From NCBI RefSeq assembly GCF_001421665.1, contig NZ_LMKV01000029.1:125171-189170 (forward strand): a DNA stretch of 64,000 bases. Direction: 5' to 3'. Source of the stretch: Sphingobium sp. Leaf26 (lineage in GTDB: Bacteria > Pseudomonadota > Alphaproteobacteria > Sphingomonadales > Sphingomonadaceae). This document shows, one piece after another, positions 53,804-61,892 of the stretch (its first letter is position 1; each line of letters begins with the position of its first letter). Below the pieces are notes generated by a model. That model did not search any database, was not told where the DNA came from, and saw only the letters and a list, made by a program, of their open reading frames with translations. Made by a program: the position numbers and the translations under genes.

Positions 53804-56368
53804 TCAGCCCACGACCTCGATCAGCGGGGCCAGCGCCTGCGCCAAAGTCGCGCCGCTATAGGGTTTCTTGACCAGCGTGATCGCCTCGAACCGCGCGGGC
53901 AGTTCCAGCCCGTCGCCATAACCGGTGGCGAAGATGAAGGGGATGCCGCGCTTGGCGAGCATATCGGCAATCGGCAGACTGGTTTCAGGCCCCAGATTGA
54001 AGTCCAACACGGCCAGATCGACCGGCTGGATCGCGATCGCTTCATGCGCGCGACCGACGCTCGCGGCGGTGACGACGTCGGCGCCCAGATCGCGCAGCGC
54101 ATCCTCGCCATCCATGGCGATGATCATATTATCCTCGACCAGCAGGACGGTGCGCCCCTTGAGCAGGCCGGGCGCGACCGGCGCGACCGGCTTGGCGCGA
54201 TCGCTGATAGTCATGTCGGGCAGGACCGACACGACATGAACGGACGGGATGCAGAAATGCGCCTCTATCCCCGCCAGCCGATAGTGGATGTCGGCATGGC
54301 CGCCCAGATCATAGGGAATCGACCGTTCGATAACGGTGGAGCCAAAGCCACGCCGGGTCGGCGCCACGACCGGCGGGCCGCTGCTTTCGGTCCAGTCGAT
54401 CAGCAGGCTGCCATCTTCATCCACGTGCCAGTCGATCGTCACCGTGCCGCTATCCGACAAAGCGCCATATTTGGCGGCGTTGGTCAGCATTTCATGGATC
54501 ACCAGCGCCAGCACGGTGAAGCAGCCGGGCGTCAGCAGCACATTGGGGCCGGACAAGCGCACCCGGTCGCTGCGTTCGCCCAGATAGGCGCCCGATTCGA
54601 CCTCGATCAGGTCATAGAGGCGCGCCGGGCTCCAGCGATCGGCGGTGATCTGGTCATGGGCGCGGGCCAGCGCCTGGACGCGGCTTTCCAGCGTGCCGAT
54701 AAATTCATCGACCGATCGGGCGCTGTCGCGCGTCTGCGACAACAGGCCGCGAATGAGCGAAAGGATGTTGCGGACGCGGTGGTTGAGTTCCGCGATCAGC
54801 AATTCCTGCTTTTCGTTTGCCCGCTGCCGTTCCGCATCGGCGGAATCGGACATGCGCAATATGACTTCGAGCAGGGCGGTGCGCAGCGCTTCGGCGACTC
54901 GCCGTTCGGCCGGGGTAAAGGGCAGCGCCACGCCCTTCACCAGTTGCGACCAGGATTCAAAACTTTTGCGCGGAGTCAGACGCGGGCCGTTCGGCCCATA
55001 TTCGATGTCCTTTTCCGGATTGCCTGCCCACCGCACCGAGCGTAGCTGCTCGGCGCGAAACAGCACGACATAGTCGCGCGGCCGACGGGACAGCGGGATC
55101 GCCAGCACGCCCGATACGCGATCGGCATAGGCGGCGGCTTCGGGCAGGACCGACGACAGGGTGTCGGTCGTGTACACCTGGCTTGCCGCGACGCGGTTCA
55201 TCATCGACACGATCGCGGAAAAGGCGGACGCATCCGGAGCCAGTCCGGAAAAGGTCATCTGCCCGTCGATATAGACGCCCACGCCATCGGCGGGAATCGT
55301 GTCGAAGATGATGTCCCCCAGCCAGCGGGCGTTGGTCAGCAGGTCATGATCCTGCGCCACCGCCGACAGCAGCCGGTCGGCCACCTGCCGCGCCTTGCCT
55401 TCATAAGTGGCGGTTTCGGCCCGCTCGCGGCTTTCCAGCATCATCGAGAAGATCTGGCCGAACAGTTCGGCCGCGCTGCGCTGCGCGAAGGTCGGCAGGC
55501 GCGGCGCATAATGGTGGCAGGCGAACAGGCCCCATAATTTCCCCTCTACGACGATCGAGATGGAAAGGGACGCGCCAACGCCCATATTGCCGAGATATTC
55601 GATATGGATGGGCGACACCGCGCGGGTGAGGCAGAGCGACATGTCGAGCGCCGCGCCGGTGGGGTCGAGCGTCGGGACGACCGGCACCGGCGCAGCCTTC
55701 ACATCGGCGATCACGCGGAAGATGTTGCGCAGATAGAGCGTGCGCGCCTGCGCCGGAATGTCGGAGGCAGGATAATGAAGGCCGAAGAAACTGTCGATGC
55801 CGGGCTTGAGCGCTTCGGCGACGACTTCGCCATCGCCGGCCTCGGCAAAGCGATAGACCATGACGCGATCGAAGCCGGTCAGCGCCCGCACCTGCCGCGC
55901 GCCGTCGCGCAGGAAAGCGGACATGGTATCGGTCTGGGCCAATCGCGCGACCATTGAGCGGACGGTGCTGCTCGCTTCCATCTCGTCATGGCTGGCGGGT
56001 TCCGCCTCCACCACCGCCAGCGGGCCGGAGAAGTGGACCGCGACGTCGAAAGCGGGACCGCCGGCGATCAGCGGGATGGAAAAGAGCCGCTCGACCGAAT
56101 CGGGACCGCGCAGCAGGGTGATGCGGTTGCGCAGGGCATGGATCGCCTCCCCATCCAGCAGATCGGCGATCGGCCTGCCCAGCATATCCTGCGGGGTCAG
56201 GCCGATGAACTGCGCACTGTTGGCCGAAACCCGCGACACCAGCCAGTCGGCGGTCAGCGCGATCAGGAAACCGAACGGCTGGACCGTGCCCGGCACATGA
56301 ATGGGTTCTTGATCGCAATTGTCGAGGTCGACCGCGAAGGCAGGGGCCTGATCTTCCCGATCAGCCAT
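53804..56368 (-). CDS. bphP: Bacteriophytochrome histidine kinase with HWE kinase and receiver domain
   Basis: 854 residues from the ATG at 56368. PAS (about 10-120), GAF (about 135-300) and PHY (about 315-490) form the photosensor. Cys18 in DLDNCDQEPIH is the biliverdin-attachment residue; YPASDIPAQAR is the DIP motif around the chromophore and TPRKSF the PHY tongue motif PRxSF. The output is an HWE-type kinase (His in AELNHRVRNIL, about 515) and a C-terminal receiver (about 735-850) with VLLVEDN and the phospho-Asp in AVLDFNLG. It senses red/far-red light and should regulate through phosphotransfer. It overlaps bphO by 8 bp. Confidence 0.95.
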   Translation of the reverse strand: MADREDQAPAFAVDLDNCDQEPIHVPGTVQPFGFLIALTADWLVSRVSANSAQFIGLTPQDMLGRPIADLLDGEAIHALRNRITLLRGPDSVERLFSIPLIAGGPAFDVAVHFSGPLAVVEAEPASHDEMEASSTVRSMVARLAQTDTMSAFLRDGARQVRALTGFDRVMVYRFAEAGDGEVVAEALKPGIDSFFGLHYPASDIPAQARTLYLRNIFRVIADVKAAPVPVVPTLDPTGAALDMSLCLTRAVSPIHIEYLGNMGVGASLSISIVVEGKLWGLFACHHYAPRLPTFAQRSAAELFGQIFSMMLESRERAETATYEGKARQVADRLLSAVAQDHDLLTNARWLGDIIFDTIPADGVGVYIDGQMTFSGLAPDASAFSAIVSMMNRVAASQVYTTDTLSSVLPEAAAYADRVSGVLAIPLSRRPRDYVVLFRAEQLRSVRWAGNPEKDIEYGPNGPRLTPRKSFESWSQLVKGVALPFTPAERRVAEALRTALLEVILRMSDSADAERQRANEKQELLIAELNHRVRNILSLIRGLLSQTRDSARSVDEFIGTLESRVQALARAHDQITADRWSPARLYDLIEVESGAYLGERSDRVRLSGPNVLLTPGCFTVLALVIHEMLTNAAKYGALSDSGTVTIDWHVDEDGSLLIDWTESSGPPVVAPTRRGFGSTVIERSIPYDLGGHADIHYRLAGIEAHFCIPSVHVVSVLPDMTISDRAKPVAPVAPGLLKGRTVLLVEDNMIIAMDGEDALRDLGADVVTAASVGRAHEAIAIQPVDLAVLDFNLGPETSLPIADMLAKRGIPFIFATGYGDGLELPARFEAITLVKKPYSGATLAQALAPLIEVVG

Positions 56369-56906
56369 GGGCAGACGCCTGCTGCCCGGCATCGGCAAAC
56401 AGGGCGAAGGCGGCCTGCGCGCCCTGCACGGCGTCGTCCAGCCAGCCTTCGCCGCCTTCCGCCGCAGCGCTGTCGAGCGCGCGCTGGAAGGCTATCCATT
56501 CTCCCTTGCCATGGGCGGCGGAGAGATAAGCTCTGGGCAGGTCGGGGCCGACCTGTCGCGAGAGCATGGCCCCGCCAAGCCGCGATCCCTCCAGCGCATA
56601 GCGCAGCCCCCAGTGGAATCCATCGGCCGCATTGGCCTCCAGCGGCAACGGCGCGGGCATGGGCTGGCCGAGCGCGGCAAGATCCTGCGCCAGCAAGGGC
56701 AGACGTGGTGCATCGGGCTGCGCGGCCGCCTCCAGACCAGCAAGAGCGCGGGCATGCGCGGTCAGGAAAGCGCGATAGTCGGTTGGCGAATCGAGCGCGA
56801 AATCGGCATAGATGGCATCGACACGGCGATGACTGTCCGTCGTCGCCTCGCGTAGGGTCTGACGGACAGTGGGCGTGTCACGGCCAGCATCGGGAGATTT
56901 CGTCAC
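56361..56906 (-). CDS. bphO: Biliverdin-producing heme oxygenase
   Basis: 181 residues from a GTG at 56906 (AGGAC 7 nt upstream). The proximal histidine is in TTDSHRRVDAIY near the N-terminus, and GFHWGLRYALEGSRLGGAML is the family distal-helix region (Gly-rich GSRLGG). It opens heme to biliverdin, the chromophore for BphP. Stop overlaps the bphP start by 8 bp, so the pair is one operon and dosage is coupled. This is a classic bphO-bphP arrangement. Confidence 0.92.
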   Translation of the reverse strand: MTKSPDAGRDTPTVRQTLREATTDSHRRVDAIYADFALDSPTDYRAFLTAHARALAGLEAAAQPDAPRLPLLAQDLAALGQPMPAPLPLEANAADGFHWGLRYALEGSRLGGAMLSRQVGPDLPRAYLSAAHGKGEWIAFQRALDSAAAEGGEGWLDDAVQGAQAAFALFADAGQQASAHG

Positions 56907-57153
56907 TCGGCAGTCCTATAGGCAGTTTCACGGTGACGCACTGATCTGGATCAGCTTTTCGATCGACAGCGGCGGTTTGTCGCATATGCGAACCGCACCG
57001 ACGTACAGTAGCTGCTCGAACGACTCCTCTTTAACCTACAGTGCCGATTCTTTCAAATCGCTGCATGACGGGTTCAGCATCTCGACATCGCGCCTGTCCT
57101 AGAAGACGGATCATGAGGGGGCGTAGTGTCCCCGATCCAGGAAAGTCACGACG

Positions 57154-58128
57154 ATGTTGAGGAAGATGATGCTGGCGGGGCTGATGGGTGCGACGCTGCT
57201 GAGCGGTATCGCCCCGGCCTATGCCCAAAGCAACCCGGAGCAACGCAGAGAGCGTGGTGGCGATCGCGCCGCCCGCGCCGAAGCCGGTGTGGCCGTGTCG
57301 CGCGGCAATCGCATGAACCAGCCGCGCGGCGATGCCTCACCCCAGCGCTGGCAGCAGCGCCCTGCCGAACGCCCCGCGTCGCCCATGGCGCCGCCACGCC
57401 CGGAGGTCCGGCCGGACAATCGGCCGCAGCAACGCTCCGATCAATGGCGCGGCGACCGCAACCAGCCCAATCGCGGGTTGGAGAATGTCGCGCGCGACCG
57501 GCAGCAGCGGGCGCAGAACTGGCGCGACCAGCAGCAACGGCAGGAGAACCGGCCCGATTGGCGCAACAATCGCCCGGACGACCGGCGCGATGGCCGCGAT
57601 GATCGGCGCAACGGTCGGCAGGATGGGCGGCAGGATGGGCGGCAGGACTGGCGCAATGATCGGCGCGACGATCGCCGGGATACTGCGCGGGATTGGCGCA
57701 CGGAGCGCCGTGACAATCCACGGTGGAACGACAATCGCGGCTGGACCGGGAATGACCGGAACAACTGGAATAATGGCCGGCGCTTCGACGATCGCAGCCG
57801 CTGGGCCAATCAGCGGCGCTGGGACAATGGCTGGCGTCAGGACCGGCGCTATGACTGGAACAGCTATCGCAACCGCTATGGCGACCGCTATCGCATGGGC
57901 CGCTATTATGCCCCTCGCGGCTGGAACTATGGTTATCGCAGCTTTTCGGTCGGCATCTTCCTGAACAGCCTGCTCTATTCGAACAGTTACTGGCTGGACG
58001 ATCCCTACAGCTATCGCTTGCCGCCGGCCTACGGCTCGCTGCGCTGGATCCGCTATTATGACGACGCGCTGCTGGTCGACGTGCGCGACGGCTATGTGGT
58101 CGATGTGATCAATAATTTCTTCTGGTAA
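57154..58128 (+). CDS. RcnB-family exported protein with long Arg/Asp/Asn/Gln-rich region
   Basis: 324 residues. Signal peptide (about 1-25, ..APAYAQS). Residues about 30-245 are low complexity, with repeats such as DGRDDRRNGRQDGRQDGRQDW and WNDNRGWTGNDRNN, likely disordered. The C-terminus (about 255-324) is the RcnB domain: LPPAYGSLRWIRYYDDALLVDVRDGYVVDVINNFFW. RcnB is a periplasmic protein linked to Ni/Co homeostasis in E. coli. The disordered stretch is unusual for the family. AGGAAAG lies 10 bp before the ATG. Confidence 0.88.
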   Translation: MLRKMMLAGLMGATLLSGIAPAYAQSNPEQRRERGGDRAARAEAGVAVSRGNRMNQPRGDASPQRWQQRPAERPASPMAPPRPEVRPDNRPQQRSDQWRGDRNQPNRGLENVARDRQQRAQNWRDQQQRQENRPDWRNNRPDDRRDGRDDRRNGRQDGRQDGRQDWRNDRRDDRRDTARDWRTERRDNPRWNDNRGWTGNDRNNWNNGRRFDDRSRWANQRRWDNGWRQDRRYDWNSYRNRYGDRYRMGRYYAPRGWNYGYRSFSVGIFLNSLLYSNSYWLDDPYSYRLPPAYGSLRWIRYYDDALLVDVRDGYVVDVINNFFW

Positions 58129-58161
58129 CGCCCTTCCTGGACTGGCCTTCAGGAAAGACTC

Positions 58162-58191
58162 ACCCCGGCATGGAAACATGCCGGGGTCTTT
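58162..58191 (+). terminator. Terminator of the RcnB-like gene
   Basis: ACCCCGGCATG, GAAA loop, CATGCCGGGGT, followed by CTTTTC. Stem 11 bp with a GNRA-like tetraloop. 33 bp past the stop. Confidence 0.85.
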
Positions 58192-58224
58192 TCATGACGG
58201 GCATGGCTGTGGCAGGACGCGGTC

Positions 58225-58899
58225 ATGAGCGAAGGACAAGATGATGGCGGCACCGCGTCGCCACTGCGGGCCGGGATCGGCGATGATGTGCGCAGGCGGC
58301 TGGACCGCAATCCGATGGTACATCGGATCGACGCGCCCGATCTGGAAATCTATGGTCGCCAGCATTTCCTGAGCGCGGAGGAATGCGCCGGGCTGCGCGC
58401 GCTGATCGACGCCGACGCCAAGCCGTCGACGCTGTTTTCCGGCAGCGCCAATGCCGATTATCGCACCAGCCATAGCTGCAACCTCAACCCGTGGGAGGAT
58501 CTGGTCATGGCGGTGAGCGACCGTATCTGCGCGATGACCGGCCTGCCCACGGGCCATGGCGAAACATTGCAGGGGCAGCGCTATGCGCCGGGGCAGGAAT
58601 ATAAGGTGCATTGCGACTATTTCCCTGTCACGGCGAGCTATTGGCCGCAGATGCGGACCAGCGGCGGGCAGCGGACCTGGACCGCGATGATCTATCTGTC
58701 GCCGGTCGAGGCCGGGGGCGAGACGCATTTTCCGCAGTGCGAATTCATGGTGCCGCCGGTCGAGGGCATGATCCTGATATGGAACAATATGGATCGTGAC
58801 GGGTCGCCCAACCGCAAGAGCCTGCACGCCGCCCGGCCGGTGGAACAGGGCACGAAATATGTCGTCACCAAATGGTTTCGCGAACGGCCATGGGGTTGA
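58225..58899 (+). CDS. 2-oxoglutarate/Fe(II) hydroxylase, prolyl 4-hydroxylase-like
   Basis: 224 residues. The iron ligands are His and Asp in KVHCDYFP and a distal His in SLHAARPV; the 2-oxoglutarate Lys is in GTKYVVTKWFRERPW. RTWTAMIYLSPVEAGGETHFPQCEF is the jelly-roll core of P4H enzymes. No signal peptide, so it is cytosolic. It hydroxylates a protein or small molecule not identified. The position between two RcnB genes is noted but the terminator at 58162 separates it from the first. Confidence 0.9.
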   Translation: MSEGQDDGGTASPLRAGIGDDVRRRLDRNPMVHRIDAPDLEIYGRQHFLSAEECAGLRALIDADAKPSTLFSGSANADYRTSHSCNLNPWEDLVMAVSDRICAMTGLPTGHGETLQGQRYAPGQEYKVHCDYFPVTASYWPQMRTSGGQRTWTAMIYLSPVEAGGETHFPQCEFMVPPVEGMILIWNNMDRDGSPNRKSLHAARPVEQGTKYVVTKWFRERPWG

Positions 58900-59042
58900 C
58901 CATGCGCGGTTACACTTTGCGACATAAATGACTGGAATCTGACTGATCCATTCTCCGGCCGTTCAGTCGGCGGGGGCCATATCTCTCCTTACAGGCGACA
59001 GAGCCGAGAGGTTGGTCGCCCCGGAATATGGGAGATAGAGAC

Positions 59043-59513
59043 ATGCGTAAGTTCATCATCCTGGGCCTGCTGGCCGCCACCGTCGTCCCCAGCGTCGCGT
59101 CGGCCCAGTCCTATGGCGAAGTCCGTCGCGGCGAACGCAATCTGCGTGAGGAACAGCGCGACCTGCGCCAGGCGCAACGCCATGGCGATCGCCGCGATGT
59201 GCGGGAGGCTCGCCGCGACGTTCGCGAAGCCCGTCAGGAAGTGCGCGAAGACTGGCGCGACTATCGCCGCAGCCATCGCGCCGTCTATCGCGGCGGCAAC
59301 TGGCGCGCGCCCTTCCGCTACAACCAGTGGAATGCCGGTGCACAGCTTCGCCCGGCCTATTATAACTCGCGCTATTATATCAACGACACCAACCGCTATC
59401 GCCTGCCCCGTCCGGGCATGAACCAGCGTTGGGTGCGCCACTATAACGACGTGCTGCTGGTCAACGTGCGCACCGGCCGCGTGATTACCGCCCACCGCGC
59501 TTTCTTCTGGTAA
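59043..59513 (+). CDS. RcnB-family exported protein (short)
   Basis: 156 residues from the ATG at 59043. Signal peptide MRKFIILGLLAATVVPSVASA, a charged helical stretch rich in Arg/Glu/Asp (about 28-75, REEQRDLRQAQRHGDRRDVREARRD), and the RcnB C-terminus (YRLPRPGMNQRWVRHYNDVLLVNVRTGRVITAHRAFFW). The charged part may form a long single helix. Near copy in domain terms of the gene at 57154. GGGAGATAGAGAC precedes the ATG. Confidence 0.88.
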   Translation: MRKFIILGLLAATVVPSVASAQSYGEVRRGERNLREEQRDLRQAQRHGDRRDVREARRDVREARQEVREDWRDYRRSHRAVYRGGNWRAPFRYNQWNAGAQLRPAYYNSRYYINDTNRYRLPRPGMNQRWVRHYNDVLLVNVRTGRVITAHRAFFW

Positions 59514-59536
59514 CATATCAGAATCAGAAGATAAAA

Positions 59537-59570
59537 AAACGGCCCCTGACAGAAAGGTCAGGGGCCGTTT
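59537..59570. terminator. Bidirectional terminator after the short RcnB gene
   Basis: AAACGGCCCCTGAC (59537-59550), 6-nt loop, GTCAGGGGCCGTTT (59557-59570). A tract of A on one side and T on the other gives function in both directions, ending both the RcnB gene and the converging lysyl-tRNA synthetase transcript. Confidence 0.9.
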
Positions 59571-59575
59571 CATGT

Positions 59576-59644
59576 CTATTCCCCCGACTTGGCCGCGCCG
59601 CCCGTTTCCGGGCGCACGCGGCCGATGAAGCGCGCGAAGCGCAT
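59576..59644 (-). CDS. Possible 22-residue ORF downstream of lysS
   Basis: ATG at 59644 gives MRFARFIGRVRPETGGAAKSGE and stops at 59576, 6 bp before the terminator. Codon third positions are nearly all G or C, as in real genes here. The frame continues open upstream through lysS without a clear start and no ribosome site is seen. It may be real or chance. Confidence 0.25.
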   Translation of the reverse strand: MRFARFIGRVRPETGGAAKSGE

Positions 59645-59721
59645 CACCAGTCCGAAAGGGGGGTGGACCGATGCGCAAACGCCCGTCCCGGCAATATGTT
59701 CCGCCCGCTTATTGATCCAGA

Positions 59722-61317
59722 TCAGGAAGCGAGCGATTCCGCGATCAGCTTGCGGCTGTTGTCCACGCCGTACAACGCGATGAAGCTGCCCATGCGTGGT
59801 CCCTGATCGGCACCCAGCAAGGTCTGGTAGAGGGCCTTGAACCAGTCGCGCAGTTCGGCAAAGCCGAACGCTTCATCCTTGCCGATGGCATAGACGATAT
59901 TCTGGATATCCTCCGCCGTAGCGCCGGCCGGCAGCGCAGCCAGTTCCGCATCGAGTTTGACCAGCGCCGCCGCCTCGTTCGCGTGCGGTGGCCGGCGCTT
60001 GAGCGTCGGCGCGACGCAATCGCGGTGATAGGCGAGCGCATGGCCGATCAGCGCGTCCAGTTCGGGATAGGTTTCCGGGCTGGCGCCGGGGACATAGTTC
60101 TGGAGATAGCCCCATACCTGTTCGCGGCTGGCATCGCCCATCACGCCGACCAGATTCAGCAGCAAGCCGAAGGTCACCGGCAGTTCGCCGTGGGGCAACT
60201 TGCCGTCATGGATGTGATGAACCGGGTTGCCCAATTGCTGCTCGACCGCCTGCTTGGGATAGTTGGTGCGGAACTGCCAATATTCGTCCACCGCGCGCGG
60301 GATGACGCCCATGTGCAGTTGCTTGGCCTTCTTGGGTTCGCGATAGGCGTAGAAGGCGAGGCTTTCCTGCGGGCCATAGGTCAGCCACTGCTCCAGGCTG
60401 AGGCCATTGCCCTTGGACTTGGAGATTTTCTCGCCCTTTTCGTCCAGGAACATCTCATAATTGAAACCTTCCGGCGGGCGTCCGCCGAGCGCGCGGCAGA
60501 TCTTGGACGATTGCGTCACCGAATCGATCAGATCCTTGCCCGCCATTTCATAATCGACGCCCAGCGCATACCAGCGCATCGCCCAGTCGACCTTCCATTG
60601 CAGCTTGGCCGCCCCGCCCAGGATCGACTGTTCGATCGTTTCCCCTTCATCCACGAATCGGACGATCCCTGCTTCGGCGTCGATCACCTCGATCGGCACC
60701 TGCAACACGATACCGCTCTTTGGGGAAATCGGCAGGACGGGCGAATAGGTCGCCGCACGTTCCTTCCGCAGGGTCGGCAGCATGATGTCCATGATCGCCT
60801 GATAGCGGCGCAGCACCTGACGCAGCGCTTCATCGAAGGCGCCGGCCTGATATTGCTCGGTCGCCGACACGAACTCATAGTCGAAGCCGAAGCTGTCGAG
60901 GAAATCGCGCAGCATCGCGTTATTATGATGGGCGAAGCTTTCGAACTTTTCGAATGGATCGGGCACCTGCGTCAGCGGCTTGCCCAGATATTCGCTGAGC
61001 ATCGCCTGGTTGGGCACATTGTCGGGAACCTTGCGGAACCCGTCCAGATCGTCGCTGAACGCCACCAGTCGCGTAGGAATATCCGACAGCGCATGGAAGG
61101 CGTTGCGCACCATGGTGGTGCGCAGCACTTCGTTGAACGTGCCGATATGCGGCAGGCCCGACGGGCCATAGCCGGTTTCGAACAGGATATGCCCCTTGTC
61201 CGGCGCGGCGCCCTCTTTCCCGTTCAGTCCATAACGTTTCAGAAGCTTGCGGGCTTCTTCATAAGGCCAGGCCTTGGATGCGGTTGCGGCGGTGCGGAGG
61301 ATATCGGACATTGTCAT
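59722..61317 (-). CDS. lysK: Lysyl-tRNA synthetase, class I
   Basis: 531 residues from the ATG at 61317 (AGGGGGC 7 nt upstream; a second ATG at 61311). Class I signatures: GYGPSGLPHIGTFNEV (HIGH-like PHIG) and KISKSKGN (KMSKS). The C-terminal helical domain binds the anticodon. Alphaproteobacteria commonly use this archaeal-type enzyme instead of class II LysS. It charges tRNA-Lys. It converges with the RcnB gene across a terminator and is divergent from the PilZ gene (130-bp gap). Confidence 0.96.
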   Translation of the reverse strand: MTMSDILRTAATASKAWPYEEARKLLKRYGLNGKEGAAPDKGHILFETGYGPSGLPHIGTFNEVLRTTMVRNAFHALSDIPTRLVAFSDDLDGFRKVPDNVPNQAMLSEYLGKPLTQVPDPFEKFESFAHHNNAMLRDFLDSFGFDYEFVSATEQYQAGAFDEALRQVLRRYQAIMDIMLPTLRKERAATYSPVLPISPKSGIVLQVPIEVIDAEAGIVRFVDEGETIEQSILGGAAKLQWKVDWAMRWYALGVDYEMAGKDLIDSVTQSSKICRALGGRPPEGFNYEMFLDEKGEKISKSKGNGLSLEQWLTYGPQESLAFYAYREPKKAKQLHMGVIPRAVDEYWQFRTNYPKQAVEQQLGNPVHHIHDGKLPHGELPVTFGLLLNLVGVMGDASREQVWGYLQNYVPGASPETYPELDALIGHALAYHRDCVAPTLKRRPPHANEAAALVKLDAELAALPAGATAEDIQNIVYAIGKDEAFGFAELRDWFKALYQTLLGADQGPRMGSFIALYGVDNSRKLIAESLAS

Positions 61318-61447
61318 GATTCACGCCCCCTAAACCCTGCTAAAGCGAAAGAAAACGCTATTCGGCCGCGTGAAGCGTTTTGACAATCGTTCGCAGTTTC
61401 AGTTTTCGTTAACCTTGCGTACCGATAATAGGATTATTGGAGGCGAT

Positions 61448-61825
61448 ATGCAGATACAGCGCAGCCGCGAGCGCATTGCCGTGGACATTCCCATCGTCGT
61501 GACGACGGTGCTGGACAGCCTGGACGGCGTGATCGTCGATCTGAGCGAAGGCGGCGCGCAGGTCGTGGGCTGCACCTTGCCCGCCCGGTCGCAATGCCAG
61601 ATCGATCTGGACGGCTATACCGTGTTCGGCACGGTCCGCTGGTCCGAAGAGGACCGCATGGGCATCCGCTTCCCCTATGAACTGAACGAAGGCCCGCTTT
61701 ACGAGCGCCTTGAAATGGCCCGCGCCGCCAAGCGCGCGCCGGTCGCTTTCCAGCCCCGTGCCGTGAACACCGGATTTGGTGGCGGCCATGCCGGCGGCGG
61801 CGGTTTTGGTCGGCGCACCGGCTGA
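61448..61825 (+). CDS. PilZ-domain protein
   Basis: 125 residues from the ATG at 61448 (TTGGAGGCGAT upstream). The N-terminal QRSRERIAVDIPIVV and DLSEGGAQVVGC are the RxxxR and D/NxSxxG signatures for c-di-GMP. The domain ends near residue 90; a Gly-rich tail follows (GFGGGHAGGGGFGRRTG). It is a likely c-di-GMP effector, with the cyclase at 41216 as one possible source. A helicase gene follows 67 bp downstream on the same strand. Confidence 0.85.
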   Translation: MQIQRSRERIAVDIPIVVTTVLDSLDGVIVDLSEGGAQVVGCTLPARSQCQIDLDGYTVFGTVRWSEEDRMGIRFPYELNEGPLYERLEMARAAKRAPVAFQPRAVNTGFGGGHAGGGGFGRRTG

Positions 61826-61892
61826 CCGGGCCGACAGCGCGAGAACCATATTTCAGTTTTCCTTTTGTTCCTGCTCGCCTAGACACGGGCCA

